Positions 33,304-44,187 of a stretch of 64,000 nucleotides of DNA are shown piece by piece; the first letter of the stretch is position 1; each line of letters opens with the position of its first letter. Origin of the DNA: Rosa chinensis. Its lineage: Eukaryota > Streptophyta > Magnoliopsida > Rosales > Rosaceae. The translations under genes were made by a program, and so were the position numbers. Location: positions 67,270,319-67,334,318 of the forward strand of contig NC_037094.1 in NCBI RefSeq assembly GCF_002994745.2. Direction: 5' to 3'. Under the pieces are notes generated by a model that was given only the letters and a program-made list of their open reading frames with translations, was not told the origin of the DNA and searched no databases.

Positions 33304-33570
33304 AGTGTTTTGAGAAGATGGTGATGGCTAAGATGGGTTTTGTAAAGATGGTGATGGTGTTTTGCGAAGATAGATTTTGAGAAGAAGATGGCTAAGATGG
33401 TGTTTTGCGAAGATGGTGATGGTGTTTTGCGAAGATAGAGAAGATGAGTTTTGATTGAGAAGATGAGTTTTGTTGGAGAAGATGAGTTTTGAGAATAAGA
33501 TGGGTTCAATTCTTCACGAGAAGAAGATGGGTTCAATTCTTTAAGAGAAGAAGACAGGTTTTGCTTTGAG
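33304..33570. repeat. Irregular GAAGATGG-type repeats
   Basis: Several imperfect copies of GAAGATGGTGATGGTGTTTT and of GAAGATGGGTTTTG-like units. On the minus strand this yields a serine/proline-rich open frame (33776-33291) that I regard as a repeat artefact. Confidence 0.55.
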
Positions 33571-33674
33571 AAGAAGAAATGAGTTTTGCTGTTTTTCTCG
33601 AAGACTATGTAAGTGTTGAAAACGGCTAAGTGGGAGATAATGTGCATTAAGTCTAGTTTTTTATTTTGTATAAT

Positions 33675-34255
33675 CAATTCAGACAACGGATAAATAATTT
33701 TGGTTGTCTGATAGTCTACACTTGAAACTTCAACTTCTGAACCCAGCAAGCAAATCTCCCGCCTAGTGCAAATCACAAACTCATTTCTCCCGCCTAGTGT
33801 GAATTACAAACTCACAAACTCAATTCACACAACGAAAATGGATCATTCCGTTGTAGGATCTTAAAATCATGTACCTGCATTTCACCTAAAACTTGGCCGT
33901 TTTGGCGCTAAAGACTCATTTTGGGAACATCTAATTTTCTTCCAAACTTGCACAACACAAACAAAAAAATGTGTTGTATGATATTTTGCTCATACAACAT
34001 AAACAACTATACTGTTGTACAAGGTGAGTCAAAATTTCGACCCAAATTTGAGCAAGGTGGGAGGGAAATTTTTTTTTCATTCTGACAACAGACAAATCCT
34101 TATAACTGTTGTACAATAATCTTGCACCAAAAAAATTCTGATTGCAAACGTCCTTAAACAACCGAATCTCACTAAATCTGTTGTCTGAAGCAGTTTCAAT
34201 CAACACACAATGGCAAATTTTTTTTCGTTGTCTAAAAAGTGTAGTCTGATGCAGA
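33675..34255. repeat. CACTA right subterminal repeat array
   Basis: TCAGACAAC, GTTGTCTGATA, TTGTATGAT, GTTGTACAA and related units in both orientations up to the right terminal inverted repeat. Confidence 0.65.
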
Positions 34256-34498
34256 TTTTGGCATAGTGATTGCAACGTTGTTGGATATAAGAAGGTATTT
34301 TGACGCAAACGGTGAGAAGGCCTTTTCTTCTTCCACTTAAAAGACTAACAAGAATTAGGTTAGATAAACAAAAACCCAAAAATAAAAAGAAAAAAATGAC
34401 TAAAATACCCTCACATGTTTCGCACATGATGACACTTAATGGTGGAACTTGATGGAAGTTAACGGAAATGTGAAAATCGGTAAACTTTGAAAAAGTTA

Positions 34499-35316
34499 AT
34501 GCCCGTTCGGTAATGTTTTCAAAAACATATTTTTAAATTTTTTTTTTAAATAAAAAAGAGAAATAGAGAATGCATTTTCCAAATTAAAAAAGTGATCGGT
34601 AATCAAATCTTAAAAAGTCATTTTTCACTTTCTTCATTACATCAGAACCCCATCTTTGCAAACAACGCATATTTCAAAGAGCCTTTCATACCGAGACCAC
34701 TAATAATCATACAACAGTTCTTAATTTATTGCTAATCAATTCCCATTCAATTAACTCAATTCTCAACAACCCTTAGTTATGCAAGAGCTACTTTGTATTC
34801 CATCTTTCTTCTCCTTCACAGTTTCTATAAGTTCAAATCTAAAAATGTTAGGTCCATATATACATAGTGTAGAGAGCTTAAGATCGATACTGGAAAGACA
34901 TATGCAAAGCTTTAAATGATTTCAAAGAAATATTTATGCATCTGATCAATGATTGATGTTAAAGACTGGTTTTGATTTATGTTTATCGGTTTGGCCAGAA
35001 TCCGATGAGGACACGGTGAGTTCGTTGGAATCCGAAACTGCATGAAAGAGTTTAGGCAGTTTCAGTTCTTTGAGTGTCAAATTGTTGAGGTGATGTAGAT
35101 GAAGTTTAGGGGTTGGAGGTATGCGAGATGAGAACAGATGAATGAGAAATACTGAAAACATCAATTTGACGTTTTCAGATTGTTAGAGTAAAGTTAGAAA
35201 ATATTTTCAATCTTTATTTTTAACATTTTCAAAAATATACTACCGAATGTAATTTCTTCTTGGTTTTGTTTCTAAAAATGAAAAAAGAGCTCTTATTTTC
35301 TCTTCTGAACAGGCCC
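34499..35316. mobile_element. Small TIR element inserted in the right arm of the MULE
   Basis: Comparison with the left MULE arm shows that the right arm is uninterrupted except for 818 extra bases here. The insert has GCCCGTTCGG at the left and an imperfect inverse (GAACAGGCCC) at the right, with TTA on both sides (34496-34498 and 35317-35319). The TTA duplication and GC-rich ends fit a PIF/Harbinger (Tourist-like) element; a hAT-type element is possible. A minus-strand 72-codon frame (35164-34946, with KLHLHHLNNLTLKELKLPKL) looks protein-like but is unassigned. Confidence 0.5.
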
Positions 35317-35401
35317 TTAGTGTGTTATTGGGGAAAATTGATAAGTTGGTGTGTACATTGACAATAGAAGAAAATGTAAGGGGCATTTCGGCCATTAAGC
35401 C

Positions 35402-36009
35402 TAATAATAATAATAATAAAAAAGTGCTTCGTTAGAACTGAAGATGGCATGTAGGTTGAGTTCGAATCTATTTGATTATGGCCTTTTAAGAAGAAATTTT
35501 TTTTTTCCTTTCAAAAAAAAAAAGTAGAATTTTTATTTTATTTTATATATTTTGGTCAATAAATCGCTGAGTGAGTTCAGAAAATTAAAATCGTATGTCT
35601 CTCGATCTTTTTTATGATACAATTGGATGTCTCTTGATCTTTATGTATTGGTTATACTACATATCTAATCTAATACTCTTATAATGTAGAATAGTCGACT
35701 AAAAGGTGTACTAGACCAATACTTATTACATTACAAGAGATGTTGAGAGCAATTTTAAAATAACTATGTAAATTCAAGCAACAAGACTAAACAAGATCTT
35801 AAAAATTGTGAATTAAACAACTATGGACTGCTTTAAAGAAGAAAGCAGTTAACTGATCGTTACTATCCTTGCCCTAGCACGAGTCGAACTGCTCACCTAT
35901 TATGGCATACTGATATAAAAACTCATAAAGTGTAGTATTCATCAATCCACTAAATAAACAAGCAGCAAAACCAATACACAAGGAATTTTTAAAGCTAAGC
36001 CAAATATTA
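35402..36009. other. AT-rich spacer, no gene
   Basis: Begins with (TAA)n, the right flank of the MULE. I see no coding sequence or element with defined ends. Confidence 0.5.
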
Positions 36010-36017
36010 GTCATCAG

Positions 36018-36995
36018 CAATGTTCTAAAACTCGGCCGCTTAGGCACTGGGCGGTGAGTCTCCGACTCGATTAATGGCTAATCGGTGCTCTTGGGCGGTT
36101 TGATTTTGGGCGGGCGCCTAGGGGGACTTGGCGGCGCCTGGGCGTCTGTGCGGCTGGGCAGAATTCGCTGGGCGAGTCTCTCTCTCCTTTAATCGACAAC
36201 CAAGACTCTCTTTCTCTCCTTCAGTCACCCGCTCCTCTCTTTCCACTCGACTCCCAATCTCTCTTCATTCTTGAGTCTTCAAATAGTTGATATTCTATTA
36301 ATTTGACTAGTGAATGTTGGGTTGAATGTGAATATGATTATTGGGTTGAATTGGTTTGCCTAATTTTCATGGAAATGGCATTTCATTTTTGAATTGAGAT
36401 TCTAGGTTCTACTGGGTTGGACGAATTTTTGATGGTAATTACGTCTTTATATTATCTTTTGTGTGGACATGAAGAAAAGAAGGAAAATTGATGAAGAGAG
36501 ACATGAAGGTGAATGTGGAGGTGGTCGCTGTTGGTTTTGCGAAAGGAATAAAGAGAGGAGAAGAACACAGAACACGAGCAGAGAGAGAATAACATAATAG
36601 AATAAAAAACGTGTGGCTATTATTTGTCGAGAGAGATAATAGAGATAGGATGGCTGGATGGGCAAACCACTTGACGTGTGTGCAGGACAAAGTATAATTA
36701 AAAGCATAATTGAATACTGATGTGCTTTCCAGAAGTATGCTATTAGTTTCATCTAAAAAAAAAAAAAAAAAAAAAGAATACTGATGTGCTTTCCTTATTT
36801 AATTAAACAAATATTCAATTAAATAAATGTTTATGTTAAACAAAAATTTAATAATTTAATTCCTCCTCTTATTTTTTTTATGTATGTATATTATAAAAAT
36901 AAATAAAAATAAAAATAATACTAAACCGCCTAGGCGTCTGGGCACTAGTCCCCTATCCACCGCCTGACTAGCACGTAGCATTTTTTCGAACCTTG
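36018..36995. mobile_element. hAT-like non-autonomous element
   Basis: Ends CAATGTTCTAAAA and TTTTCGAACCTTG are inverse at 11 of 13 positions. Flanks GTCATCAG (36010-36017) and TTCATCAG (36996-37003) match at 7 of 8, fitting the 8-bp duplication of hAT elements. Just inside both ends lie GC-rich segments with CCTAGGCG-type text (GCGCCTAGG near 36113-36122; CCGCCTAGGCG near 36927), a known style of high-copy plant repeat. The 978-bp interior is non-coding and contains a tiny poly-A insertion at 36731-36775. Confidence 0.6.
36731..36775 (+). mobile_element. Minute poly-A retroposon (24 nt plus A21) with 19-bp duplication
   Basis: The 19-mer GAATACTGATGTGCTTTCC occurs at 36712-36730 and again at 36776-36794. 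Between them are only 24 nt (AGAAGTATGCTATTAGTTTC plus ATCT) and 21 A residues. A long duplication plus a poly-A tail is the signature of target-primed reverse transcription by LINE machinery; the copy is extremely 5'-truncated. Confidence 0.7.
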
Positions 36996-37003
36996 TTCAT
37001 CAG

Positions 37004-37440
37004 ATAAAATGAAGGGAAAAGCCCAAATAGAATCAAAACTATTGTAGGACCAAGATCCTAGGTCCAGATCATCTCCATCAGGATCCAAACTTAATTTCAC
37101 AGGCAGGTATGATCTTGAAACTGGAGTGACACCAAACTCGAGCCCGCTTGAGATACGAATTCACCAAATCTGACGTCGAAGCCACCTTGAAACCGAGTTA
37201 ATAACTTCGCGTCCTCATGTGAGCAGAGAATGCTTTTGAGATGTGCTAGCTTTTGAAACCAAAGCAAACGAGCATGACTTAGTGCCGCCAACATCGATTG
37301 ACGCTAGTGTTGACCAAAAGATAGAGATAATCTCCTAGTATATTGAACTAGAACTGAGACCTTGTGACGTCGATGGAACTCCGAATCATGTCGATTAGGA
37401 TTTGGAGAGATCAATTGGCTCATTCTTATCGAGACATTAA
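37004..37440. other. Spacer of unknown origin
   Basis: GC content is higher than nearby. A minus-strand open frame at 37294-37097 has no recognisable domain. It lies directly upstream of the truncated copia element and may be part of another repeat. Confidence 0.3.
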
Positions 37441-40400
37441 GTTTATGTGTTTTGTCTGTCTTAGTTATTCCATCACTAGCTTATAATCTCCTGTCTGTTG
37501 GTCAAATTATTTTAGCGCTTGCATGTATTGTGACATTCTATCAGTCTTTTTGTGTGTTTCAGGACATTCTGACTCGGTGGATTCTTGATTATAGTGTTAA
37601 AAGGGGGAAATTATACTACCTGGATCTGACAAAGACTGGAGAGAAACAGAAGCATCTTTTGGGACAAGCTAATCAGATCAACGGAGTAGAGAATGTCAAG
37701 GAAGCTGTATGGTTATGGCATCGCCTTTTAGGTCATCTATCTTTTAGTTATCTTAAAAAGTTGTAACCTCATTTGTTTTTAGTTGTCAGTGATTTGGATT
37801 TCCATTGTGACATTTGTGAAATGGCCAAGAGTCACCGTAGTTCATATTCACCAAGCCTTAATAAAAGTCATGTTCCTTTTATGAAGATTCACTCTGATGT
37901 CTGGGGTCCTGCGAAGATTCCTTCTCTTTCTAGAGCTCGGTATTTTGTAACGTTTATTGATGATTGCACTCGCATGACATGGGTGTCATTACTGAGGAAT
38001 AAGAGTGATGTATTTGGGATGTTTACCAAATTTCACAAAATGGTGGCAACTCAGTATCAACAATCCATCAGAGTGTTTCAGTCTGACAATGGTGGGGAGT
38101 TTGTGAATGGCCCTATGATTGAATTTTGCCGGTCACATGGAATTCATCATCAGACCTCCAATTCTTATACTCCTCAACAGAATGGTTTAGCAGAACAGAA
38201 GAACAGGCAGTTGATGGAAATTATTCGTGCTTTCTTGTTTGGCATGAATGTACCTCGGTCCTATTGGGGAAAAGCAGTGAAATCAGCAGCATATCTTATC
38301 AACCGTACTCCTTCATGGGTGATTGAATTTCAAAATCCTCATCAAAAGCTTCATACACTTTTGACCATCCCTTTTATGCCTAATTTAGAGCCCCGAGTGT
38401 TTGGGTGCACATCTTATGTTCATATTCCCAAGCCTCAACGCAACAAGCTTGATCCCTGTGCCCGTAAGTGTATATTTGTTGGTTATGGTGAATTTCAGAA
38501 GGGTTATCGATGTTATGTTCCTCTTACTGGCACTACACATGTCTCTCTTGATGTTACTTTTCGTGAATCCGAGCTTTATTATTCAAGGGGAGTTTCGGAG
38601 TCTTCCCTTCAGGGGGAGAGAGGTTGTGAAGGAAATCCTCGAGATTTATTTGAATTTGAAGAATTTGAAGAATTAGAAGCATTGGAATCGAGATTTGGAG
38701 TTGGGAATTCTCCAGCACCAGTTGACAATGAAACTGAAATTGGGATAGTAGGAAACAAAAAAAAAAAATCTGGGGACATTGAATCTATTGGCGGTGGACC
38801 AGTGGGATCCCCCAGTGTACCAGGATAGATGTGATGTAGGACCATCCCTTGAATCGAGCCAATGTCATGATCTGTCGAACAAGATAGTCGCATCACGCCA
38901 AGACATCAGCTTGCATCCCTAAAGTGACAACGACTTCAACTTGCATCCCCAAAGTGACAACAACGTCAGCATGCATCCCCAAAGTGACAACAACGTCAGC
39001 ATGCATCCCCAAAGTGACAACAATGCTTCAATGCATCATGGAATATATGAAACGTCACAAGCTGACCAATTATCCATTGACCAGCCCAACTGTGATACAC
39101 CCAATGAAGAAAATATAATTCAGAGTTCTCATCTGTCAGAGTTTTTCCCTCTCTCTACATCATCAACTGAAGAATCCTCGGCGAATGTTCCTCCTCAGGT
39201 ACCTTTAATTTCGAATGAATTATCTGGGGTAGATAATATTGATTATAGGAAATCACAGAGGGTTACCAAGGGTATTCCTAAGAAATAATATGAGCCAGAC
39301 ATCAAAGCCAAAGCTAAATATCTTGTAGCTAATTACATGTCTAACCATAGGTTGTCTAGGTCATATGCACTTGTTGTTGATCAATTATCTACTGTATCTT
39401 TTCCTAGTAACATGCAGGATGCATTGACGGATCCAAAATGGACAAAAGCAATGAATGAAGAATTAGAAGCTCTTCAAAAGAATGCAACATGGGAGTTAGT
39501 ACCTCTGCCGGCTGGGAAGAAGACTATAGGATGTCGTTGGGTGTTTACTGTGAAGCTTAATGCGGATGGAACTATTGATAGATACATGGCGATTTTGGTT
39601 GCCAAGGGATATACACAACGTTATGAGATTGATTATGAGGAGACTTTTGCACCTGTAGCAAAAATCAATATTGTCCAGATTCTAATCTCACTTGCAGTAA
39701 ACAAAGATTGGCCCTTGCACCAGTTTGATGTGAAGAATGCATTTCTTAATGGGAATTTGGAGGAAGAAGTATACATTGATGTGCCCCCAGGTGTTAAGAA
39801 TCACCCAAGTGACGTTAGCAAGGTGTGTAAATTGAAGAAATCTTTGTATGGCCTGAAGCAATCTCCAAGTGCTTGGTTTGGAAGATTTTCAAAGTCCATG
39901 AAAGCCTTTGAGTACAAACAGAGCAATTCTGACCATACCTTGTTTATCATATGCAAGAATGGTAAGATTACCGCTCTTATTGTGCATGTTGATGACATGA
40001 TTGTTACCAGGGATGATCCGAAAAGATGAATGAACTGCAAAAGTATCTGTCAAAGGAGTTTGAAATGGACGATCTGGGACAACTAAAGTATTTTCTGGGT
40101 ATTGAAGTTGCAAGGTCTAAGAAGGGGATTTTTCTTTCACAAAGGAAGTATGTCCTTGATTTACTTGCTGAAACAGGGATGCTGGACTGCAGACCAATGG
40201 AGACACCCATTGAGATGAATCACAAACTTGCTATTTATCCTGATCAAGTTCTAACTGATAAAGGGAGATATCAACGTCTTGTAAGAAGGTTGATTTATCT
40301 TTCACATACTAGACCAAATATTACTTATCCGGTGAGTGTTGTTAGCCAGTTTATGCATTGTCCTAGTGAAGAGCATATGGATGCAGTCTTTTGTATTTTG

Positions 40401-40935
40401 AGGTACTTGAAGATAGCGTCAGGTAAAGGGTATTGTTTGAGTAAAAAGATGAATTAGAAGTTGTTAGATATACAGCTGCAAATTGAGCTAGTGATAAAAT
40501 TGACAGACGTTCTACATCTGGGTACATGACTTTTGTTGGAGGGAACCTTGTCACTTGGCTTAGCAAAAAGCATAAAGTAGTTGCCAGATCAAGTGCAGAA
40601 GCTGAATTTCGAGGTATGGCACATGGAGTCTGTGAAATGTTATGGATTCGTAATGTCCTGAAAGACCTGGGTTACAAGCTTAAAAAGCCTATCGATTTGC
40701 ATTGATAATATAACTGCCATTGAGATTGCACATAATCCAGTTCAGTATGATAGAACAAAGCATGTGGAGGTTGACCGTCATTTTATTAAAGAAAATCTTG
40801 ACAGAAAGGTTATTTGCTTTCCATTTGTAAACTCAGAGGTGCAATTAGCTGATGTTCTCACCAAAAGAGTGTCAAGGAAGATATTCGACAACTCGATTGA
40901 CAAGTTGGGCATGATAGACATCTACGCATCAACTT
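37441..40935 (+). pseudogene. copia pol: GAG-pre-integrase, integrase, RT, RNase H
   Basis: The HHCC domain (LWHRLLGHLSFSYLKKL...HCDICEMAK) is broken by a stop at 37764. The integrase core runs 37773-38620 with D,D,E motifs FVTFIDDCTRMTWVSLL, FQSDNGGEF and NGLAEQKNRQ. An acidic linker (to 38828) is followed by the 30-bp repeat block. RT (39337-40029) shows [37 protein letters not shown] and HVDDMIV in place of the usual YVDDM, which would damage the active site. After a frame break at 40029 RT continues to 40457 (YFLGIEVARSKKGIFLSQRK). RNase H (to 40935) has several stops. This is dead retrotransposon sequence. Confidence 0.85.
38911..39030 (+). repeat. 30-bp tandem repeat, four copies, inside copia pol
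   Basis: Four units of 30 bp with the core GCATCCCCAAAGTGACAACA, starting at 38911, 38941, 38971 and 39001. They keep the frame and encode the decapeptide MHPQSDNNVS between integrase and RT. The related copia copy on the other strand has only one unit-like segment near 47565-47585. Confidence 0.9.
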
Positions 40936-40944
40936 GAGGGGGAG

Positions 40945-41142
40945 TGTAGAATTGCTATAAATCCGTATGTAATTATGATTCTTATTTAATTAGGATATCT
41001 TGTAATTATAGAAAATCCTGTAATTATGGAAAGATTGTTTCCTATTAGAGTTAGACTACTCCTTTGTGTTTGTATATATCCCCCCACTGTGGGATGAATA
41101 ATATCATTGAATTAATCCTGAATTGAAGTATTCTTTTCTACT
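40945..41142 (+). repeat. 3' LTR of copia copy 1
   Basis: Follows the purine tract TTGAGGGGGAG. It starts TGTAGAATTGC and ends TTCTTTTCTACT, the same ends as in copia copy 2. It is 198 bp, with a TATA-like TATATATCC near 41075. The 5' LTR is absent. Confidence 0.75.
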
Positions 41143-42111
41143 GAAACAACTAAGCTAAGAAGACAACAGGAATTAACAAGATTTGGCCGAAATCCATTCC
41201 TACGTCCTCGGGGATTTTCATCTTCACTATGAGAGAATTCCACAGGTACAAGATTACCCCGCTCAAGGTTATGCCAAACCCAAGCCCTTTACAATTGCAT
41301 CTAATTGGATACCCCTTATACACCCTATCTCAATCTTAGAAGATGACTTTACCCCAAGAGCTATACACGCCCTTGAATGCAACTCCCCCTATCTTCTACA
41401 TCTTGAAGACCCTTGATTGTTCTTGTCGTCTTGCTTGCCTCCATACAAGCTTCTTCTATTTATACCATTGATAAAAGCCTCTAGAATCACTTCATTAATG
41501 CTCATTCTTGATTCAACAACCCACCTCCCTCATTAACTTCATAAGAAGACTAAAAGGTCCATCATAAATTTAACCATGCATTTATTATTCGCAATGCATC
41601 AACTTGACCATACATTTATGCTCAATGCATGCACTTGACTATGCACCAATTTTCCATGCATAAGTTTTCACCCTAAATGCACAAACCATAAACACCTTGC
41701 CTTCATGCCATGCAAAATATCTCCACCAAAGAGGAGGCACCAAACCTAACATGGTGGACATTGATTTACCTCCACAATCTCTCATCTAAATTAACAGGTA
41801 TATCTTCTTTTATTGAGACAACCAAAAACAAAAACAAAATTCGTTCATCAAAAGATGTAACTCAGTACATCACCATTTAACATTTAATCAACGGTGGAGC
41901 TATATACAACTTGAATTTTCTAGTTAAAGACAAATCAGTACCAAAAATACTTCAATAAATTTTAAGCTTTCAACGACCCATTTTAAATGAATTTAGGCCA
42001 TTGTCTTGATCCCTGCAGTTTGCACATTCTGGTTCCAGTTTTAGCAGTAACATTCACAATTTGATCGACTTGTTAGATCTAACTTGAAGTTGTGATTGAA
42101 GATCATTGCCG
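41143..42111. other. No gene recognised; possible LTR-like sequence
   Basis: A 77-codon plus-strand frame (41183-41416) contains HSYVLGDFHLHYERIP but resembles no family I know. Text such as TTCTATTTATACCATTGATA near 41455 could be a promoter of an unrecognised LTR. Nothing firmer can be said. Confidence 0.3.
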
Positions 42112-42456
42112 TAATTAGAGCCAGACCTGACATGAGGCCCGTGAGTCAGTCGTCTCAGGCACAATATCTCGTCGGGGCCTAATTTTTTTTTTCTGGGGGT
42201 ATTTTAAAAAATTATTAAGTAAATAAAATGTGAGTTTTTTACTAAAAAGTGAGATTGGTTTAGTTGGCAAGTTGCATTACTTTTTTTTATGTTACTCCTA
42301 GCTAGGTTTGAATCCCTTTTTGTTGTGTATTTATTTTTCTTTTCATTTTTTTTTTTGTAAATATTTTTTGGCTATTTTTTTTCTTCTCTATAAAAAATGT
42401 AGGCCCATTTTTATTTTTCGCCTCAAGTCTCAAAATCTCAAGTCCGGGCCTGGCCG
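42112..42456. repeat. MITE-like element with GC-rich ends
   Basis: The left end GAGCCAGACCTGACATGAGG and the right end (CAAGTCCGGGCCTGGCCG) are imperfectly inverse. The interior is T-rich and non-coding. The style fits a common plant MITE whose ends read GGCC(T/G)GGCCC. No clean flank duplication was found. Confidence 0.35.
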
Positions 42457-42474
42457 TAATCAGTAGTTACCTTA

Positions 42475-42957
42475 TTACAGTCCCTTGGTATATGAGACTA
42501 ACAGAACACATCTGATGCCTGCAAGTAGAAAGATGTCATGAATTATGCCCTCAAGTCTTGATAGCAGCTTCTCCCTCGGATAGTTATTCCGATGGTCATT
42601 TTGAGACCAAGACCATGATCCTCCACCTATAAATGAGTTATGCCCCAATGTGGCTTTGGAGTCCTTCGTGCCATCACACTCGAAGCACACTGGAACTGAC
42701 CCGCTTGAACCCTTGCCTTGAAACACCCCATTTGTATCACAACTAATACATCTAACACCTCCAATAGGAGAGGAAGCCATCTAAGCGCCATTACAATAAC
42801 CTTCTCAAACCCATCTTCTTCTGGTATTTATCAAAGTTGAGAGACTGGTAGTGGGTTCATGACATTTCCCATTGCTTCTTGCAATCATCTGGATAAAATC
42901 CTTATGAGGACAGATGACACTGCTTGCAAATTGCAATTTATTGCTGCACTTCCTCAA
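42475..42957 (-). pseudogene. Open frame next to a LINE-type remnant, possibly a decayed RNase H
   Basis: The minus-strand frame 42780-42475 (101 aa) begins MASSPIGGVRCISCDTNGVF and continues with VCFECDGTKDSKATLGHN and LLSRLEGIIHDIFLLA. Two Cys-x-x-Cys pairs are seen. Alternatively, the pattern GGV-x-C-I...DTNGVFQG with a late LL-x-LEG-I-x-DI resembles a degenerate RNase H of a plant LINE-type protein. The second reading fits the context: once copia copy 2 is removed, this sequence continues the zf-RVT remnant at 50867-51700. I cannot decide between them. Confidence 0.3.
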
Positions 42958-42962
42958 GCATC

Positions 42963-43136
42963 AGTAGAAAATAAGAATTTAATGTGTTTGGAATGCTTCA
43001 ATATTATTCACCTCCAAAGAATAGGGTTTATAAAGTGATACAAGAATAATCCTAATAGGAAACAATCTCCTACAATTATACAGAGATACGAAATCTATAT
43101 GTACAAGGAAAGTAAATATTTACAGAATATTCTACA
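42963..43136 (-). repeat. 3' LTR of copia copy 2
   Basis: On the minus strand it starts TGTAGAATATTC and ends TTATTTTCTACT. It is 174 bp, the same length as the 5' copy. Confidence 0.9.
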
Positions 43137-43143
43137 CTCCCTC

Positions 43144-44187
43144 TCAAGTTGGTGCATAGGTGTCAATCATGCCCAATTTGTCAATTGAGTTGTCAAACAC
43201 TTTCCTTGACACTCCTTTTATAAGAACATCTGCTAATTGATCTTCTGTATACACAAAAGGAAAACGAATAATCTTCATGTCTAGATTTTCCTTAATGAAA
43301 TGTCGATCTACTTCCACATGCTTAGTCCGGTCATGTTGAACAGGATTGCGAGCAATTTCAATAGCAGATGTGCTATCACAATGCAAGTCCATAGGTTTCT
43401 TGAGTTTAAAACCAAAATCTTTCAACACAATACGAATCCACAACATCTCACAAACTTCATGTGCCATACCTCAAAACTTAGCTTCAGTACTCGACCTAGC
43501 AACAACCTTATGTTTCTTGCTGCGCCAAGTCACCAGGTTTCCTCCAACAAATGTAAAGTACCCAGATGTGGACCGTCTGTCTGTTTAATCACCAGCCCAG
43601 TCTGCATCCATGTACCCCACAACTTCCAACTCACCCTTTTTTTCAAACAACAAACCTCTTCCAGGTGCCATCTTAAGGTATCTCAAAATACGATATACTG
43701 CATCCATATGCTCTTCACTGGGACAATACATAAACTGACTAACCACACTCACAGCATAAGCAATATCAGGCCTAGTATGAGAAAGATAAATAAGCCTCCC
43801 TACTAGACGTTGGTACATTCCTTTATCAGTTGGAACTTGATCTAGATAAAAGGCAAGGTTGTGGTTCGTCTCCATCAGTGTCTCAATAGGATTATAGTCA
43901 AGCATCCCAGTTTCAGCTAACAAGTCAAGCACATACTTACGTTGGGACAACGAAATCCCCTTCTTAGACCTTGCAACCTCAATTCCCAAAAAGTACTTTA
44001 ATTGCCCAAGATCCTTCATCTCAAACTCCTTAGAAAGATACTTCAGTAGAGCCTCCATCTCTTTTAAGTCATCTCCTGTGACAATCATATCAGCAATATA
44101 TACAATCAGAGCGGTAATCTTACCCTGAATACGCTTGATGAACAAAGTGTGATCCAAGTTGCTTTGTTTATATCCAAACGTCCTCAT
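43144..44187 (-). pseudogene. copia RT C-terminal half and RNase H
   Basis: RT resumes at MRTFGYKQSNLDHTLFIKRI after the solo LTR. The active-site region reads IVYIADMIVTGDD where YVDDM is expected (V to I, D to A), so the catalytic Asp pair is damaged. LGQLKYFLGIEVARSKKGIS follows. RNase H shows MAHEVCEMLWIRIVLKDFGF and KPMDLHCDSTSAIEIARNPV, ending near 43144 before the purine tract. Confidence 0.85.

Larger units (their letters stand above)
28362..34268 (-). mobile_element. Complete CACTA element inside the MULE, with captured exons
   Basis: Starts CACTATGCCAAAA and ends TTTTGGCATAGTG, a 13-bp perfect terminal inverted repeat. ATT flanks both sides (28359-28361 and 34269-34271), the 3-bp duplication of a CACTA insertion. 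Subterminal GTTGTCTGA repeats lie at both ends. The interior is 5.9 kb without a transposase. The minus strand has a Ulp1-like C-terminal tail (29261-29546) and several exon-like segments of unknown origin. The terminal sequence equals that of the partial element ending at 4433 and differs from that of the one at 14666, although all share the same subterminal unit. Confidence 0.85.
26427..35401 (-). mobile_element. Mutator-like element (MULE) hosting a CACTA element
   Basis: The left arm (26427 to about 26640, starting GGCTTAATGGCCAAAATACG) is repeated inverted at the right end (about 34390-35401, ending GGCCATTAAGCC). The right arm is split by another insertion at 34499-35316. The flanks are TAATAATAA on both sides, a perfect 9-bp duplication, although it lies in a simple-repeat context. 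Inside, the minus strand carries a broken MURA-type transposase N-terminus. Without the CACTA element and the small insertion the MULE is about 2.2 kb and lacks the catalytic domain, so it cannot move by itself. Confidence 0.75.
37441..41142 (+). mobile_element. Ty1/copia element, 5'-truncated (copy 1)
   Basis: Coding sequence begins abruptly at the GAG-pre-integrase domain (SVLVIPSLAYNLLSVGQI); the 5' LTR, gag and protease are missing. Integrase, reverse transcriptase, RNase H and a 3' LTR follow. It belongs to the same family as the minus-strand element at 42963-50861, since the two share long protein stretches (for example [11 protein letters not shown] and KAFxxYKQSN-type text) and similar LTR ends. 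Stops and frameshifts make it inactive. Confidence 0.85.

Noticed and set aside
33291..33776. A 161-codon serine/proline-rich minus-strand frame
   Set aside because: Its sequence is produced by GAAGATGG-type repeats near the CACTA right end and shows no domain.
35865..35905. A tRNA-like T-arm (AGTTCGACTCGTGCT, minus strand)
   Set aside because: No acceptor stem, D-arm or anticodon arm can be matched around it.
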